Positions 37,101 to 46,434 are shown, counted from the first letter of the stretch. The stretch: 64,000 nt of DNA from Apostichopus japonicus (GCF_037975245.1 NC_092565.1:16591499-16655498); one strand, 5' to 3'. Notes: generated by a model not told the origin, from the letters alone. Made by a program: numbers and translations.

Positions 37101-38873
37101 TGGCAGAATTTTGGGAATCTATAGATGTTATCTTTTGGCCACAGTTTTTTAGAAGCATTGCTACATGGCTAGATGTTTTGCAATTTAATATTTCAAGCAT
37201 ACTGATAAAGCCTAAGTGTTTCTGGCCTGCATTTGAGCTAACACCGTACACAGCTTTTACTCTGGGCGCTATGTTTCCATTCTTTTCAATGGCTTGTGCC
37301 ATTCTTGCTATTGGTGCGGTAAAACTTCACGCAAGAGTTTCAGAAAAGAAGAGCCCTGCAAACGTTGACGATATTACTTTCCGCTTGCAACTTCACCAAA
37401 ATAATATTCTTACCTTTCTGGTTCTTATATTATTTGTCACTTACACATCCACTTGTAACGTTACCTTTGCACTTTACGGCCCTACTTGCGACACGTTTTC
37501 TCTTGATGAGTTTGGTGTTTATAACATTAGCATATTGCGGTCTGATTACTCAATAAACTGTAACACGACCACCCATCGTCGTTTCCAAATCGCTTCGTAC
37601 TGTTCGTCAATATATGTTATTGCACTTCCGGCAGTTCTGTATCTTTTCTTGTGGAAACATTCTCGTCGAAATGGCAGCAGCGAGCTTCATGAACACAACA
37701 ATGATGACTCACCAAAGTGGTTGAGATTTCTGAATGAGAATTACCAGTCTGATTTCTGGTACTGGGAAATCATCGAACTTGTCCGTAAAGTGTCACAGAC
37801 TTTCGTAATCGTCATATTTGGATGGAATGGTTATTTTTCTGTCACAATTACGTTAACATTGGCTGTTATCTTCCTGAGTTTACATATTTCCTTCAAACCG
37901 ATGAAAGACAGGGTTGAGTATTACTTACAGGTGGGTTTGAGTACTAATTGTAGAATTAAAGACGCACATGGCCCTTTTTTGGGGAAGACAGAAGTACAGT
38001 GCACCAACTTAAATTTGAATATACGGGAATGTGGAGCGGTTTGTATGCTGTTGTTAAGCATGAATATTTATTTCAGAATGTCTTGATGGGGAAATGTTTT
38101 CATTTAGCATATCTACTACTAATAGTCTTAGCCTTTTCGTAAAGAGAGGAAAGCGGAAGTGTGGTGGGATTGAGGGTAGGGAGGTAGACATGGTACTATC
38201 TCGCGTGCTTTGGTGGTTCTGAAGACATATGGTAAATGGTATTCAAAACGTTACTCATTATTTGTAAAATAGCTGTTCATATTGAAGATACTTTGACTCT
38301 TTTCAGCTGATGTCCCTTTGGGCCATTTTCTTCAACATGCTTGTAGCAGCAGTTCCAGCTCCGGAATCTTTCACTGGACAATTCTCAACCGATATCCTGG
38401 TCACGTTTCTGGTGATTTTAAACACCAGTGTTATTGTCATTGCACTAGGTGAGTGATGTCAAGATTATTTATAAAAAACACAATATTTGCTACGACAGTT
38501 GTCGGAAAGACTATTATTAAATGGTTATAAAATGGTTATTAGAAGCCGATTGAGGATAATTAAGAGCAAAGAAGCATATTCAGACACAAAAAGGCATACT
38601 CTCTCCGCGTCCAAGATATTTGCAACCTTTACCTACTACCAAGGATCCAAGGCGTGATAAGTTTAAATATCCGATCAAGCAGTCATTGTAATTTAAACCA
38701 GTTCCTAAAAATATGGATAATTGCAGAAATGTCTCTTTTCAGCTGTGACCGTCTTGAAGATGGGTAAAATTATTTACAGTAGAAATTGTCTCCGAAGAGG
38801 AGACAGCGGGTACCGAACTAACGAAGGTCAAGATGAGCACTTCTACGATGAAGTCCAACCTCTTATCAATTGA
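6788..38873 (+). CDS. LRR / Cys-rich / multi-span membrane receptor, complete copy 1
   Basis: Hand-spliced exons: 6788-6884, 18668-18782, 19419-19490, 19749-19808, 20475-20543, 20861-20932, 21822-21893, 22171-22248, 30482-30553, 30968-31039, 31477-31629, 33079-33147, 33693-33773, 34662-34733, 35259-35312, 35890-36074, 36396-37930, 38307-38448, 38743-38873. All junctions are GT-AG and keep one frame of 3,201 nt (about 1,066 aa). Residues 1-25 are a signal peptide; 33-70 a Cys-rich cap with CGPTGVC; about 71-402 leucine-rich repeats (L-x2-N-x-L type, often ending P-x2-x-F); 403-640 paired-Cys GCC2/GCC3-like modules; about 617-646 an EGF-like segment; 649-1025 eight or nine hydrophobic spans, with an ELVRK motif near 925; 1027-1066 a tail with YDEV. 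The phase-2 72-nt LRR exons resemble those of LGR-type receptor genes, but the membrane part is not an obvious rhodopsin-like GPCR. A cell-surface recognition or signalling role is inferred; the ligand is unknown. An exon may be missed, especially in the 8.2-kb intron 8. Confidence 0.85.
8031..9092. repeat. 63-bp minisatellite, array 2 of copy 1 (about 17 units)
   Basis: Same unit as array 1, with more TCAGGATAGG...CCTATCCTGA variants, including units whose hairpin arms are ten perfect pairs. The array lies inside the broken RT frame of the LINE, between its KTK-type segment and its thumb and C-terminal part, so it arrived there after or together with decay of the LINE. The matching array in copy 2 is longer (about 29 units). 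Confidence 0.95.
9762..10156. mobile_element. Non-autonomous hAT-like MITE inside the LINE, copy 1
   Basis: About 395 bp starting CAGGGGTGTAGGAGC, with a decayed inverted end near CCTACCCCATG. It is flanked by TCCATATA and TCGATGTA, degenerate forms of an 8-bp duplication that is perfect (TCCATGTA) in copy 2. The LINE RT frame continues on both sides. The interior is AT-rich with no coding content. Confidence 0.7.
10793..13071 (-). mobile_element. hAT-like composite element, present only in copy 1
   Basis: A 2,279-bp block absent from copy 2, where the flanks join as GCACTTAATGTTCG. It begins CAGGCGCGTATCCAGG, ends CTGGATACGCGCCTG, and is flanked by a 5-bp duplication, CTTAA (10788-10792 and 13072-13076). 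Inside are inverted relatives of parts of the 14826-17888 element: 10850-11400 matches the reverse complement of about 17260-17880, and 12780-13070 that of about 14830-15110. It holds GAGCGCCACCATCGG-type modules and pyrimidine-rich tracts. Long frames over those tracts are low-complexity noise. Confidence 0.8.
13192..13686 (+). mobile_element. 3' end of a CR1/L2-type LINE, inserted only in copy 1
   Basis: About 490 bp with no equivalent in copy 2. It ends with TGGCGCTATATAAG followed by a run of ATT, the usual 3' end of CR1/L2-type retrotransposons, which use a short microsatellite instead of poly(A). No coding part is kept, as expected for a 5'-truncated insertion. Target duplication is not clear. 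Confidence 0.7.
14429..14639. mobile_element. Palindromic MITE with TA target site, copy 1
   Basis: 211 bp with terminal inverted repeats starting TGGCAAGCCATCAGTCT on the left and TGGCGGGCCATCAGTCT on the right strand, flanked by TA on both sides. The arms run about 67 nt and contain repeated TCGATTTAAATCG palindromes, so the whole element can fold into a long hairpin. TA duplication points to Tc1/mariner-type mobilisation. The copy-2 counterpart is 59270-59480. Confidence 0.7.
15651..16771 (-). mobile_element. hAT element nested in the previous element, copy 1 only
   Basis: 1,121 bp starting CAGGGGCGGATGCAGGA and ending CTGGATCCGCGCCTG, flanked by TGTAT (15646-15650 and 16772-16776). Copy 2 has the uninterrupted sequence, so this inserted after the duplication or was lost precisely from copy 2. 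It keeps a transposase remnant on the minus strand. The 5-bp duplication fits the hAT groups that make 5-6 bp duplications rather than the classic eight. Confidence 0.8.
16211..16420 (-). pseudogene. hAT transposase C-terminal dimerisation domain fragment
   Basis: The minus frame reads HERSFSAVRRHKTVLRSTMG, then KERLTALVLM and PIDTDEVVRKF. This is the signature of the hAT C-terminal dimerisation region, where the family usually has N-E-R-x-F-S-x-L-x-x-I-K-x-x-x-R-x-x-M-x-x-x-R-L. The N-terminal BED finger and the DDE catalytic core are absent, so this is the tail of a deleted transposase. It supports the hAT assignment of the surrounding element and, by terminal similarity, of the CAGGNGCG repeats nearby. 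Confidence 0.8.
18368..18604. mobile_element. 237-bp hAT-like MITE just upstream of exon 2, copy 1
   Basis: Ends CAGGCGCGTAGCC / CTACGCGCCTG, with a perfect 8-bp duplication GTTGTTCG on both sides (18360-18367 and 18605-18612). It includes a G-run, a GGGGGCGACCGCCCCC palindrome and a poly-T stretch. It lies 64 bp before exon 2. Copy 2 carries it at 62059-62299. Confidence 0.85.
20081..20280 (-). mobile_element. tRNA-derived SINE, 5'-truncated, in intron 4 of copy 1
   Basis: The reverse complement matches the SINE at 45923-46148, including the B-box GGTTCGAGTCACTCCAAG and the 3' body ending CTCGCGAGTTCCTGCTTGCAGGAGGATCTAAAATAC. The A-box end is lost or diverged. The frame lying across it is not a gene. 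Confidence 0.75.
22030..22113. repeat. TA microsatellite in intron 7
   Basis: A nearly pure run of TA dinucleotides between exon 7 and exon 8. Shorter TA and TAGCTAG runs follow at 22250-22335 in intron 8. Confidence 0.9.
22901..29307 (-). CDS. Possible antisense gene in intron 8 of the receptor (two exons)
   Basis: Two minus-strand exons splice in phase: 29307-29040 (after CCCACAG, ending TTAG/GTATAT, phase 1) and 23001-22901 (after CTCTGCAG, ending GGG/GTAAGG, phase 0). Together they give about 122 residues with no stop. The first part has alternating hydrophobic residues suggestive of a beta-rich domain (VWYTGD, SLSVEIDL). The second has a Cys cluster (NPCTICGCG, GHCVCV). I do not recognise the family; a secreted or extracellular module is a guess. 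The intron joining them holds the whole TTAA-flanked element 23329-28970. Neither first nor last exon was found. Chance matching of two splice pairs is possible. Confidence 0.4.
23498..25216 (+). pseudogene. THAP-like transposon gene remnant
   Basis: Exon-like pieces splice in phase: 23498-23886 (donor AGA/GTAAGT), 24294-24375 (phase 1 donor AAAG/GTAGC) and 24969-25216 (donor AG/GTAATT). The first ends with W-x2-P-S...Y-V-C, then R-R-L-Q-D-N-A-V-P-S-L-F, the typical end of a THAP zinc-binding domain. The Cys/His spacing is disturbed (C-V-S-Y where the family has C-x2-H), so the finger may not fold. The later exons are Ser/Pro/Thr-rich linker. Exon 3 needs a frame change near 25110 to read PKKPPGSPDYTPSVHSSDES. 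THAP domains bind DNA, and in Kolobok transposases they recognise the element ends. The start codon and the N-terminal part of the domain are uncertain. Confidence 0.5.
26614..28413 (-). pseudogene. P2X7 C-terminal (ballast)-domain-like gene inside the transposon
   Basis: Exons 28413-28231, 27526-27306 and 26770-26614 join by GT-AG introns into 561 nt (187 codons). Exon 1 starts MAAGG, is acidic, and contains the F-P-Y-M-F-E-P motif common in these invertebrate proteins. Exon 2 reads T-H-W / V-S-C-G-Q-C, then E-C-R-C-C-R-E-I-E and A-C-I-T. Exon 3 has K-Y-R-H-T-V-Y-R-Q, V-L-P-S-C-A-V-R-R-I-R and Y-E-G-F-K before the stop. These match the vertebrate P2X7 cytoplasmic C-terminal domain (W-C-x-C-G-x-C, E-x-C-C, A-C-I-T, R-H-x-A-Y-R, L-P-S-C, Y-x-G-F-K), whose cysteines and histidine bind zinc. 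No channel part is present. The codon built across the exon 2/exon 3 junction is TAG, so this copy would end after SIH unless splicing differs. Confidence 0.75.
29308..30481. other. Remainder of receptor intron 8
   Basis: AT-rich intron sequence with no repeat or coding segment I can support, up to the acceptor TACACAG before exon 9. The acceptor and exon 9 encode F-D-L-Q-Y-T-T-L-F-E-I-P, a normal LRR. Confidence 0.6.
36396..37930 (+). CDS. Exon 17 of the receptor: Cys-rich stem and most membrane spans
   Basis: This exon is 1,535 nt, far longer than its neighbours, and encodes residues 465-976. First come Cys pairs in the style C-x2-C-x-G-T-x-V (C-K-N-C, C-K-V-C, C-E-L-C), then an EGF-like end (GYIGWMC-x2-C, C-R-P-C-P). 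Hydrophobic stretches follow near 649-670, 684-704, 754-773, 802-823, 861-883, 928-942 and 944-964. A basic K-K-R-R-x-R segment follows the first span, as expected for its cytoplasmic side. A W-Y-W-E-I-I-E-L-V-R-K stretch precedes the last two spans; similar E-L-x-R-K motifs occur in multi-span proteins with TRP-like or GCC2/GCC3 parts in protists, fungi and invertebrates. Reading on past 37930 leads to a stop at 38086, but the donor CAG/GTGGGT and the next in-frame exon argue for splicing. Confidence 0.85.
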
Positions 38874-39308
38874 TATCTGCACCAGTGTACAATATATCAC
38901 TTGGAGTTATCCCTATCTACAAAGAGGTTCTGTTTTGCGATAAGAAGTTGAGAGTGGCACTTGGATTCCGATCTGTTGCATTCATTTCATTGGAAACGGT
39001 TGAAGTTGCGGCTTCGTTGATATAGCCAGTTGTGTAAAAAGCATACAGTAAATATCGCATAAGGGAGATTAATGCTGGTTACATGCTATTGACATATAAA
39101 CCTACATGAGATATATGCCACACCGTTCAGCCATTTCCTCATCCACAAGTTTGTAAACTTTTCATTACACTGCAATAATATTGCAACAGGGTATATGTCA
39201 GTGCATGACTATGTGTTTGGATCAGACAAAACTTACGTCATATAAATATGTATTATTAAAATGATTATTATTAGTTGTTATTATTATTATTATTAATACT
39301 TATTCAGA
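38874..39308. other. 3' flank of the receptor gene
   Basis: AT-rich sequence after the stop codon. No canonical AATAAA lies in the first 400 bp; AT-rich variants (ATATAAATAT near 39241) occur, and a GAATAAAGG is seen only at about 39895, inside retrotransposon-like DNA. The poly(A) site is undecided. Confidence 0.4.
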
Positions 39309-39900
39309 ATGCCATTTTGCACCGCTTCAGATGCAAATGTGAAGTATTTTAAATTGAGGTTTATTCATGATCGTACTTTAAGAACGTATAGACTGCTTAA
39401 TTTAATGGGGGAAGTTGATAGCCCTCTTCGTACGTTCTGTCATATTCATACTGAAACCATAGAACACTCTTCTGGTCATGTCAGGTCACTTCTAGTTTTC
39501 TTTTAGACTGTGAGCAAAACTATTTTGGGTGGCAGTTTATATTTTCGAAAAGAAACATTTTCTTTGGTCGAAGTCACGTTAGTTATAATCCTATTAATTT
39601 CTTTATTCTGTATTGTTAATATTATATCTTTGATTGTAAACTGAACAATAACATGCCAGATTTCAAAATTGTTTTCCCCCCAAAATGAAGTTCATTATAA
39701 AAGTTGAGAAACACATTGCTTACAATAATAGAACTTCAAAGTCTTGCAGAAATAACCATAAAGCATTGCAACGAAGTCTTCCTAATTGCATTGATGAATT
39801 GGAAGAATTAATTTTTGAGAACATTATACTGTATACATTATATTGTCCGTGTATGAATTATGTAACATACGTACTGTATTTCATGAATTATATCTGAATA
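39309..39900 (+). pseudogene. C-terminal fragment of an L1/Tx1-like LINE ORF2
   Basis: The frame contains Y-F-K-L-R-F-I-H-D-R-T-L and C-H-I-H-T-E-T-I-E-H, the zinc-knuckle-like end of L1/Tx1-type ORF2 proteins (x-L-x-x-R-I-L-x-x-N and C-x-F-C...E-T-I-x-H-L-F). Further decayed pieces to 39790 resemble the extreme C-terminus. It precedes, in the same orientation, the endonuclease part of another fragment, so these are two insertions or one rearranged element. Confidence 0.55.
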
Positions 39901-40236
39901 AAGGAGATGGAAAAAACAATCTTCTTCTTATCATGATTATGATTTTTATTATGATATTATTATTCTTAGTGTTATTATATGATATAATTATTATTATTTT
40001 ATTATTAATGCCTTCAAAAAACAAGAAGGCCGACCACCTTCATCGAGCCAATCTTCATTTACTCATTCTCGTTCTACATGTACGTGAACCAACAGGCCTA
40101 TCGCGCTACGCAATGTGGGATCCGGAGAACAGTGATGACAAAAGTGGCGTCGATGTAGGAGGCTGAAAGGCTGCTATTGAAGGCTTTCAGCGAGTAGTAG
40201 AACGGCTCTAGAAAACCATATTCTATCTTAGATGAC

Positions 40237-42670
40237 TTGACGAGAACTGATCTCACAGAAAAGAAGAAACTTAAGAATTTTCAGAATTTTAAGAATTTTC
40301 CTTTACAAGATACGCATAGCATTCCTAATGACGAATGCCTTTGGCAAAATGAATGGGAAGGTCGAATTATTTTTAGTCATGGGTCTTCTTCTAGCAGAGG
40401 TGTTTTTATGCTCTTTAATCCTACATTAGAAGTGACCATTATCCGTTGTTAGCTTCTGCTAACGGTAGATCCATTATTACCGAGTTAAAAATCTCTGACA
40501 AAATATTCGCCATTGTTTGTTTATACGGTCCCAATTCGGACGATGCAGACTTCTTTCAAGAAATATTACTGAAACTTAATGATTATTCCCTTATCACACC
40601 CTTATCATTGGCGGTGACTTCAACTCATTTTTAAATTTACATTTAGATAAACAGGGGGGCATTTCAAGGACTGATTTTAACGCTAGATAAAAATGTCTGG
40701 AGCTAATGTCTACTTACGACTTGATTGACATTTGGAGAGACAGTAATCCGCATAAACGAGATTTCAGTTGGAGGTCAAATATTACTCCGGCTATTTCCTG
40801 TCGACTAGACTTTTTCTCATTTCCGAAAGGTGGGGTCTTCCATCACTCATTGTTTTTTCTCTACTTAGTTTACAGTCGGACCACTCAATTGTGAACTTCA
40901 ATTTAACCACGTATTCTGGGGAAAGGGGTCCAGGTGTCTGGAAATTTACCTGCTCCTTCCTAAAGGACAATGAGTATACTCACTTCATCAGCAACATTAT
41001 TCATTCAGCTAATACCACAGACCAGTATCAAAGTCCTGCGTTAAAATGGGACTTTTTAAAGTATCAACTTCGTAAGGTGTTCTTCAAATTATGGTAAAAT
41101 AAGAGCTACAGAGCGTAGTAAAAATGAAACTGAGACTATAAAAAAAACATTTCAAACTTAGAGAAATATTATCATAATATGCCATCGCCGGATACTTTAA
41201 AAAATATTAGCAATTAAAAGAATTATACTGAAGCAATTGTTTGACTATAAATAACTAGGTATTATTGTTCTCTCCGGAGAAAGATGGGTAGGGCAAGGTG
41301 GAATACAAGTTATTTTTTAAACCTGGAAAGACGCAATAAGTCTGTTAATGTTATTCGTAATTAAAAAACACATACTGGTACCAATATTACCGATAAAACT
41401 TCAATTCTGCATGAAATGTTTTTATTTTATAATGAATTGTGTTCTAGTCAAGGCCTCACCTCCTTTTTTCGTGGCTTTAAAACCACTAGGTCTTTGAATG
41501 AGGATGATGCGAACTTATATGACGGCCCCTTAAAAGAGGATTAGTGTAAATCTGCCATTTTATCAATGTGCAATGGTAAAAGCCCGGGTAATGAAGGTTA
41601 TCAGTGAAATTTTACAGTTTTTCTGCCAGATATTGGTAGAATTGTTACTAATTCCCTTAATTTCGCTTTCCAAAAGTCTTCTCTTTCATGTTAGCAGTCT
41701 CGTAGCCTCCTTACTCTTATTCCAAAACGAGAAAAAGATCATATTTGTGTTAAGAATTTTCGTCCCATTTCACTATTAAATACAGACTACAAAATTAGTT
41801 CTAAGGCATTAGCAACGAGAGTTAAGAAATTTCTCAACTCAGTTATTGGTTCTTGTCGAACTGGTTATATTGAAGGTCGCTTTATCGGGGAAAATGTTCG
41901 ATGTGTTTTAGATTCTATTGATTATTGTAAAACAAATATAATTCATTTTTTTTTTGTTATTGATTCTGAAGAAAGCTTTTGATAGTTTGAAATGGATGTT
42001 TTTAAGTTTAAGATTAATGATGATTTTTGTCCATGGGTTGGATCTCTATACTCTGGCTCCTCTGCAACTGTTTGTAATAATGGTTTTGCGTCTCAGTCGT
42101 TTGACATTACTAGAGGGGTTAGACGAAGTTGCCCTTAAAGTTCTTATATTTTCATTTTATGCGTTGAACTGCTGGCTAAGAAAGTTAATACAAATGCACA
42201 TATCAGAGATATTTCGGTTCTCAATCAGGATTCTTCAATATGCCGATGACACTATTTTGTTCCTAGACGGTTCAGATAATGCACTTAGGGAGACTGTTTT
42301 GCTTTTGAAAGAGTTTGCATCGGCATCAGGACTTAAATCAGCATTTTGCGTTATCTGCTATGGTTTTTCTCATCCTCGCTGATTCCACGATGCCATAACG
42401 ACATACATAACTAGCTTATCCATTCAAATCTTACTTCAAATGGTGGAGTAAAAGTCGAACAATATACAACTTTCAACTTTGTTTTTCTCGAAGATATTTT
42501 CCATTGGGATCCAAATAAATCTCGCCCATATTGCAACTACAAGGCAGATGATGTGGACACGCTTAAATGCATTCATTAATGATATTCTTAATGCTTGGTC
42601 TGATTTTACATTTAAAGAAGTTAATGATAACCTTAAAAGTCAAGTCATCTGGAATAATCATCTGAAGTAA
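40237..42670 (+). mobile_element. Decayed L1/Tx1-like LINE ORF2 (endonuclease plus RT)
   Basis: Successive broken frames give the order of an L1-type ORF2. 40240-40640: apurinic endonuclease pieces (AIVCLYGPNSDD; GGDFNS just after). 40700-41000: DLIDIWRDSNP, F-S-W-R-S, SDHSIV and RGPGVWKF. 41755-42100: RT finger and palm (RPISLLNTDYKISSKALATR). 42238-42300: Q-Y-A-D-D-T-I-L-F-L-D-G, the RT catalytic motif, intact in itself. The frame needs many shifts, so the element is dead. No ORF1 is recognised upstream. It lies between the two copies of the segmental duplication and has no partner in the window. Confidence 0.85.
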
Positions 42671-44216
42671 ATGACAAGGTAATATTTTAAACATAATTAA
42701 ATAAAGGAATAAGATGCATAAATGATATAATTGATGAACATTATCACTTTTTTTTATCGTTCTCAGACTTCAGAGAAAAGTATTACATTAACTGCCCATT
42801 GACTGTTTAATGTAGTATTATTAATGCCATCATAGCTAACTGGAGAAGGTCATTGAATCGATTGAGAAGATTTGCCAAATCAAATTTAAATACCATTTTC
42901 ATATGAAAAAGGCAACAAGTGAACATGATCTTTGAGATGTGTCAAAAGTTACCAGTCTTTGTGACTATGAAATGGTTGCAAGAAATAGAAGTGAGTTCGG
43001 TAGTTTAACGTCATTCAGGCTAACTGGTGAAGGCAGTAGAGCGATGATTGTGATCATAGTTATCAGGGACCAAATTAAATGGTAGTCCGATCGTCCAAAA
43101 CGACCAAAATTTATATCCCTTTCTACAACCCTCGTTCTAACCTTGATAGAGCAGTCATTCAGCCACCATGTAGCCCCCCTACAACCCCTTATTAACCTTG
43201 GAAGTGCAGGAATACAGCCACCCCATGTACAGTAGCCACACCTGCTATCCTTGGGAATGCAGTGCTACCACAACTCACCCACCTAATCCGAACCTTATCC
43301 TGAAACCCAGAAAACCGAGCGAAGAACGTCGTTTCTGTAGCGTCCTATAACTAGAACGCAATGCAAAACAGACAGCCGTCGTTCATATAATTTCGTGCAC
43401 TGAAATTGCGCCACCTCTTCAGTACACTTGGCTTACAGAGCGAATTGACCCAGTATTGAACCCTATTACATATATGTCATAGCATGTATACCCTAATACA
43501 AATAAATAATAGTGGCGCTCGTCCGTTTTGTTATCACCGAAATCTTCCCCCCTCCTCCAGCAAAAAGGACGTAAAAACCGTCTTCAATATTACTTTTTGC
43601 AAATAAAGGTATGTGTCCAAGGAATTGCTAAAATATTTGAACACGCTCATACTGTAGACTGTCACAAACAAGTCTACTGTGTCTACAAGGGTCCACAAGG
43701 GTCTACAAGGGTCGACTATGTAGGTAACAAACCCAATTAGAAAACGTTTAGATTATTTAGGTCCAACTTCTTCTTGACCGATCTGAACTATCAATCTCGT
43801 TTGGGATTAATTGATCGGACTAAGCAACACTTTTAGATTTTTCATCAAAGTAACTTTAACGTTAGTGTGCAACTAAAGAATTCGATTAATCCCTCGATGA
43901 TACATTCGTCGCCCAAAAACTTATTCTGAGCCGCCTTCATCAACTTGCTTGTACCATCGGTTACAGCACCGAAATCTTTCTGAGGGAATCTCTCAGCTAA
44001 TGTAATGGTCACGGCGTTTGTCATTTTAAATAAATCTGTTATCAGTAATGCGTTTGGTAAGTGCCATGCTATATATTTCTTATCTGACTAGTGTGTTAAA
44101 GTAATTGTATTTCTTTAACACTATACAGGTACGTGTTAGTTTAACAGTTGAATTTTATTCTTGGTGTAAAATTAGGTCTACCAACAGTTCAGTACAACTA
44201 CATTAGCATACCACTA
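42671..44216. other. Spacer between receptor copies
   Basis: No gene supported. Around 43120-43310 there is an imperfect CA-rich repetition (ACAACCC, CAGCCACC), and at 43680-43720 a short tandem of GTCTACAAGG. The segmental duplication copy 2 starts at 44217. Confidence 0.6.
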
Positions 44217-45529
44217 ACAAAAATAAAAAATAAAAAAAATCATTGGATGAACAGGGAGATGTAAAATGCAGATATGAAGGCTTGAATAGTATTGGACAAA
44301 ACAAAATTCCCTAATTTTTAATTGATTATTCCCCAAAATATCTAAGCTCAGTATCAACGCCAAAGAAAACCCATAAGTATCATATGATAGAAGGTTCCAC
44401 GGAATGTTTATGAATAGTTTAACTAAAGCAAACTTGGGTGAATTAATTAAATTGTCAAATTTAGTAAACGGAAGTAGTCTCCAACGAATGTAATTTCCTT
44501 TACGATAGTGAGAATTTGAAAATAAGAAAGTTTGAGAAGAGAATTCGTGTTTGTTATATAAATATCATTAATTAACTGATCTCGACAACTTTTGTTATTA
44601 GTCATTTACCATATCATTTTGTGTACTACTTTTGCTTTAATGTAAAGTGTTAATACAGAAGTCCAGACATTTTCGTTATTTCTTTCTTCCTTTCCTGCAT
44701 GGAAGTGTGTTCTGCTTTGTTTCCCTAAGCAATTATATCTGTATATTGCATATTGGCAACAACAAATAAATGAAATGAAATACAAAACTATGGACTAAGA
44801 CTAAGACTCTCGGTGGAAAGCACGTTTCTTGTTCTATAATGATGTGGCTTGCTTTTAAATTTGTCTCTTAAATAAAAACGTTTAGTTCATTTTCCAATTG
44901 ACAAAAATATACGGCAGTTTAAAAGTGCCATCAAAGAATAAAATATGTAACCTTAATAAGTTAGCATTTTGCAGAAATATTTTAGAGTGACGATATGTAA
45001 AAAGTGGCTATTTCATCATGTATTTAGAAAATTTGTTAAATCGCAAGATTGTAAAAATATCAACAACTAAGCATTTTGCAGAAAATTGTTGAAACGACGA
45101 GATCAACCTTCATAAACTGTTATTTCAACCATTTAATTTTGGAACAATTTTGAATTTGCCGACGTGGAAAGATGTCAACATTTGAACATTTTCCAGAATA
45201 TTGGTGATATTACGAGATGTCATAAATTGTTAATTCAACATTTTGCAGAAAATCGTTAGTGTAAAGAAATCCTTATCTTGATGGCACGTAAAAGCTGCAA
45301 CAAAGTATAACAGAGTGCAAAATAGTATAAACAGGAAGTTAGCAATTGATAAGAATTGAAATAAAACTCCCATGTAGGCTTAGAACTCCTGAACAAATAC
45401 GATGAATAAGAGAAAAGGGCAATGGATTGTATTTATTTTCAAAATTCAATACAAAGCAGTGTGGTAAAGTAGTAACGGGATAATTCTAAATTTGGCAAGA
45501 TATTCATCCACTTGCATCTAGTATGAAGC

Positions 45530-45921
45530 TTACACACATAATCTATTTGGTCTTGCCAGGATAGGTTCATACCTATCCTGGTGCTGACGGTATTACATAC
45601 ATAATCTATTTGGTCTTGCCAGGATAGGTTCATATCTATCCTGGTGCAGACGGTGTTACACACATAATCTATTTGGTCTTGCCAGGATAGGTTCATACCT
45701 ATCCTGGTGCTGACGGTATTACATACATAATCTATTTGGTCTTGCCAGGATAGGTTCATATCTATCCTGGTGCAGACGGTGTTACACACATAATCTATTT
45801 GGTCTTGCCAGGATAGGTTCATATCTATCCTGGTGCTTAGGATGTTACACACATAATCTATTTGGTCTTGCCAGGATAGGTTCATATCTATCCTGGTGTT
45901 GACTGTCTTACACACATAATC
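45530..45921. repeat. 63-bp minisatellite, array 1 of copy 2 (about six units)
   Basis: Same position as the 83-unit array of copy 1 but only about 390 bp. Alternating units with CATACC and CATATC loops suggest pairwise duplication. A SINE interrupts the right end; one degenerate unit remains at 46168-46250. Confidence 0.95.
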
Positions 45922-45922
45922 A

Positions 45923-46148
45923 GGGAGTGTTAGCTCAGTGGTTAACGTCGGTGCCTTTCAATAATAAGGTCCCGAGTTCGAGTCACTTCAAGATTAATGT
46001 ATGTCGTCCAGTTACAGAGTTGTTTACAATTTACAATTCATAATCATGGACGTCAAAATATGAATCTAAGAGACTGACTTCGGTCAGCTTGCGGCTTTGA
46101 TAAGCCAATGATGGCGGCTTCGCGAGTTCCTGCTTGCAGGAGGATCTA
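45923..46148 (+). mobile_element. tRNA-derived SINE inserted in the minisatellite, copy 2
   Basis: The head GGGAGTGTTAGCTCAGTGG has a clear pol III A box (TAGCTCAGTGG, 45931-45941), and GAGTTCGAGTC at 45974-45984 is the B box. A tRNA-unrelated body follows, ending CTGCTTGCAGGAGGATCTAAA and a short AATAC-rich tail. It is absent at the equivalent place in copy 1. Two minus-strand relatives lie in intron 4 of both receptor copies. It is not a tRNA gene, because the tRNA-like part does not fold into a cloverleaf with an acceptor stem. Confidence 0.8.
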
Positions 46149-46397
46149 AAAATACAAAATACGAATACAAAATCTATTTAATCTGGCCAGGACTGGTTCA
46201 TATATATCCTATTGCTGTCTTACATACGTATTCTATTTAGTCGTCAGTTGCGAAATGTTGAAAAATTTAACCCGACAGTGTACCACCATACAACTTTGAC
46301 GAATCAACTGTGACAAAGCTTGTATAAATTAATTAGTTCCTCTTTTTTTGTATTGTGTTTATAATCACGCTACCACAGACACCGTTGGAAAGAAGCA

Positions 46398-46434
46398 TAT
46401 AAATAAGAACGGTAGAACCGTTTTTTGTCAGACG
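46398..46434 (+). promoter_or_regulatory. TATA box and initiator of the LRR receptor gene, copy 2
   Basis: TATAAATA at 46398-46405 and TCAGAC with its A at 46430, the same spacing as in copy 1. One T of the T-run between them is missing. Promoter conservation suggests copy 2 is also transcribed. Confidence 0.6.

Noticed and set aside
37931-38086. Receptor ending at the stop at 38086
   Set aside because: A consensus donor lies at 37931, and two downstream exons splice in phase, add two more membrane spans and give a plausible tail; the read-through part has no such character.
40146-42670. A live LINE
   Set aside because: YADD is intact, but the endonuclease and RT are spread over several frames with internal stops.
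45923-45990. Functional tRNA gene (good A and B boxes)
   Set aside because: The sequence does not close an acceptor stem and continues into a repeated body found elsewhere; it is a SINE head.
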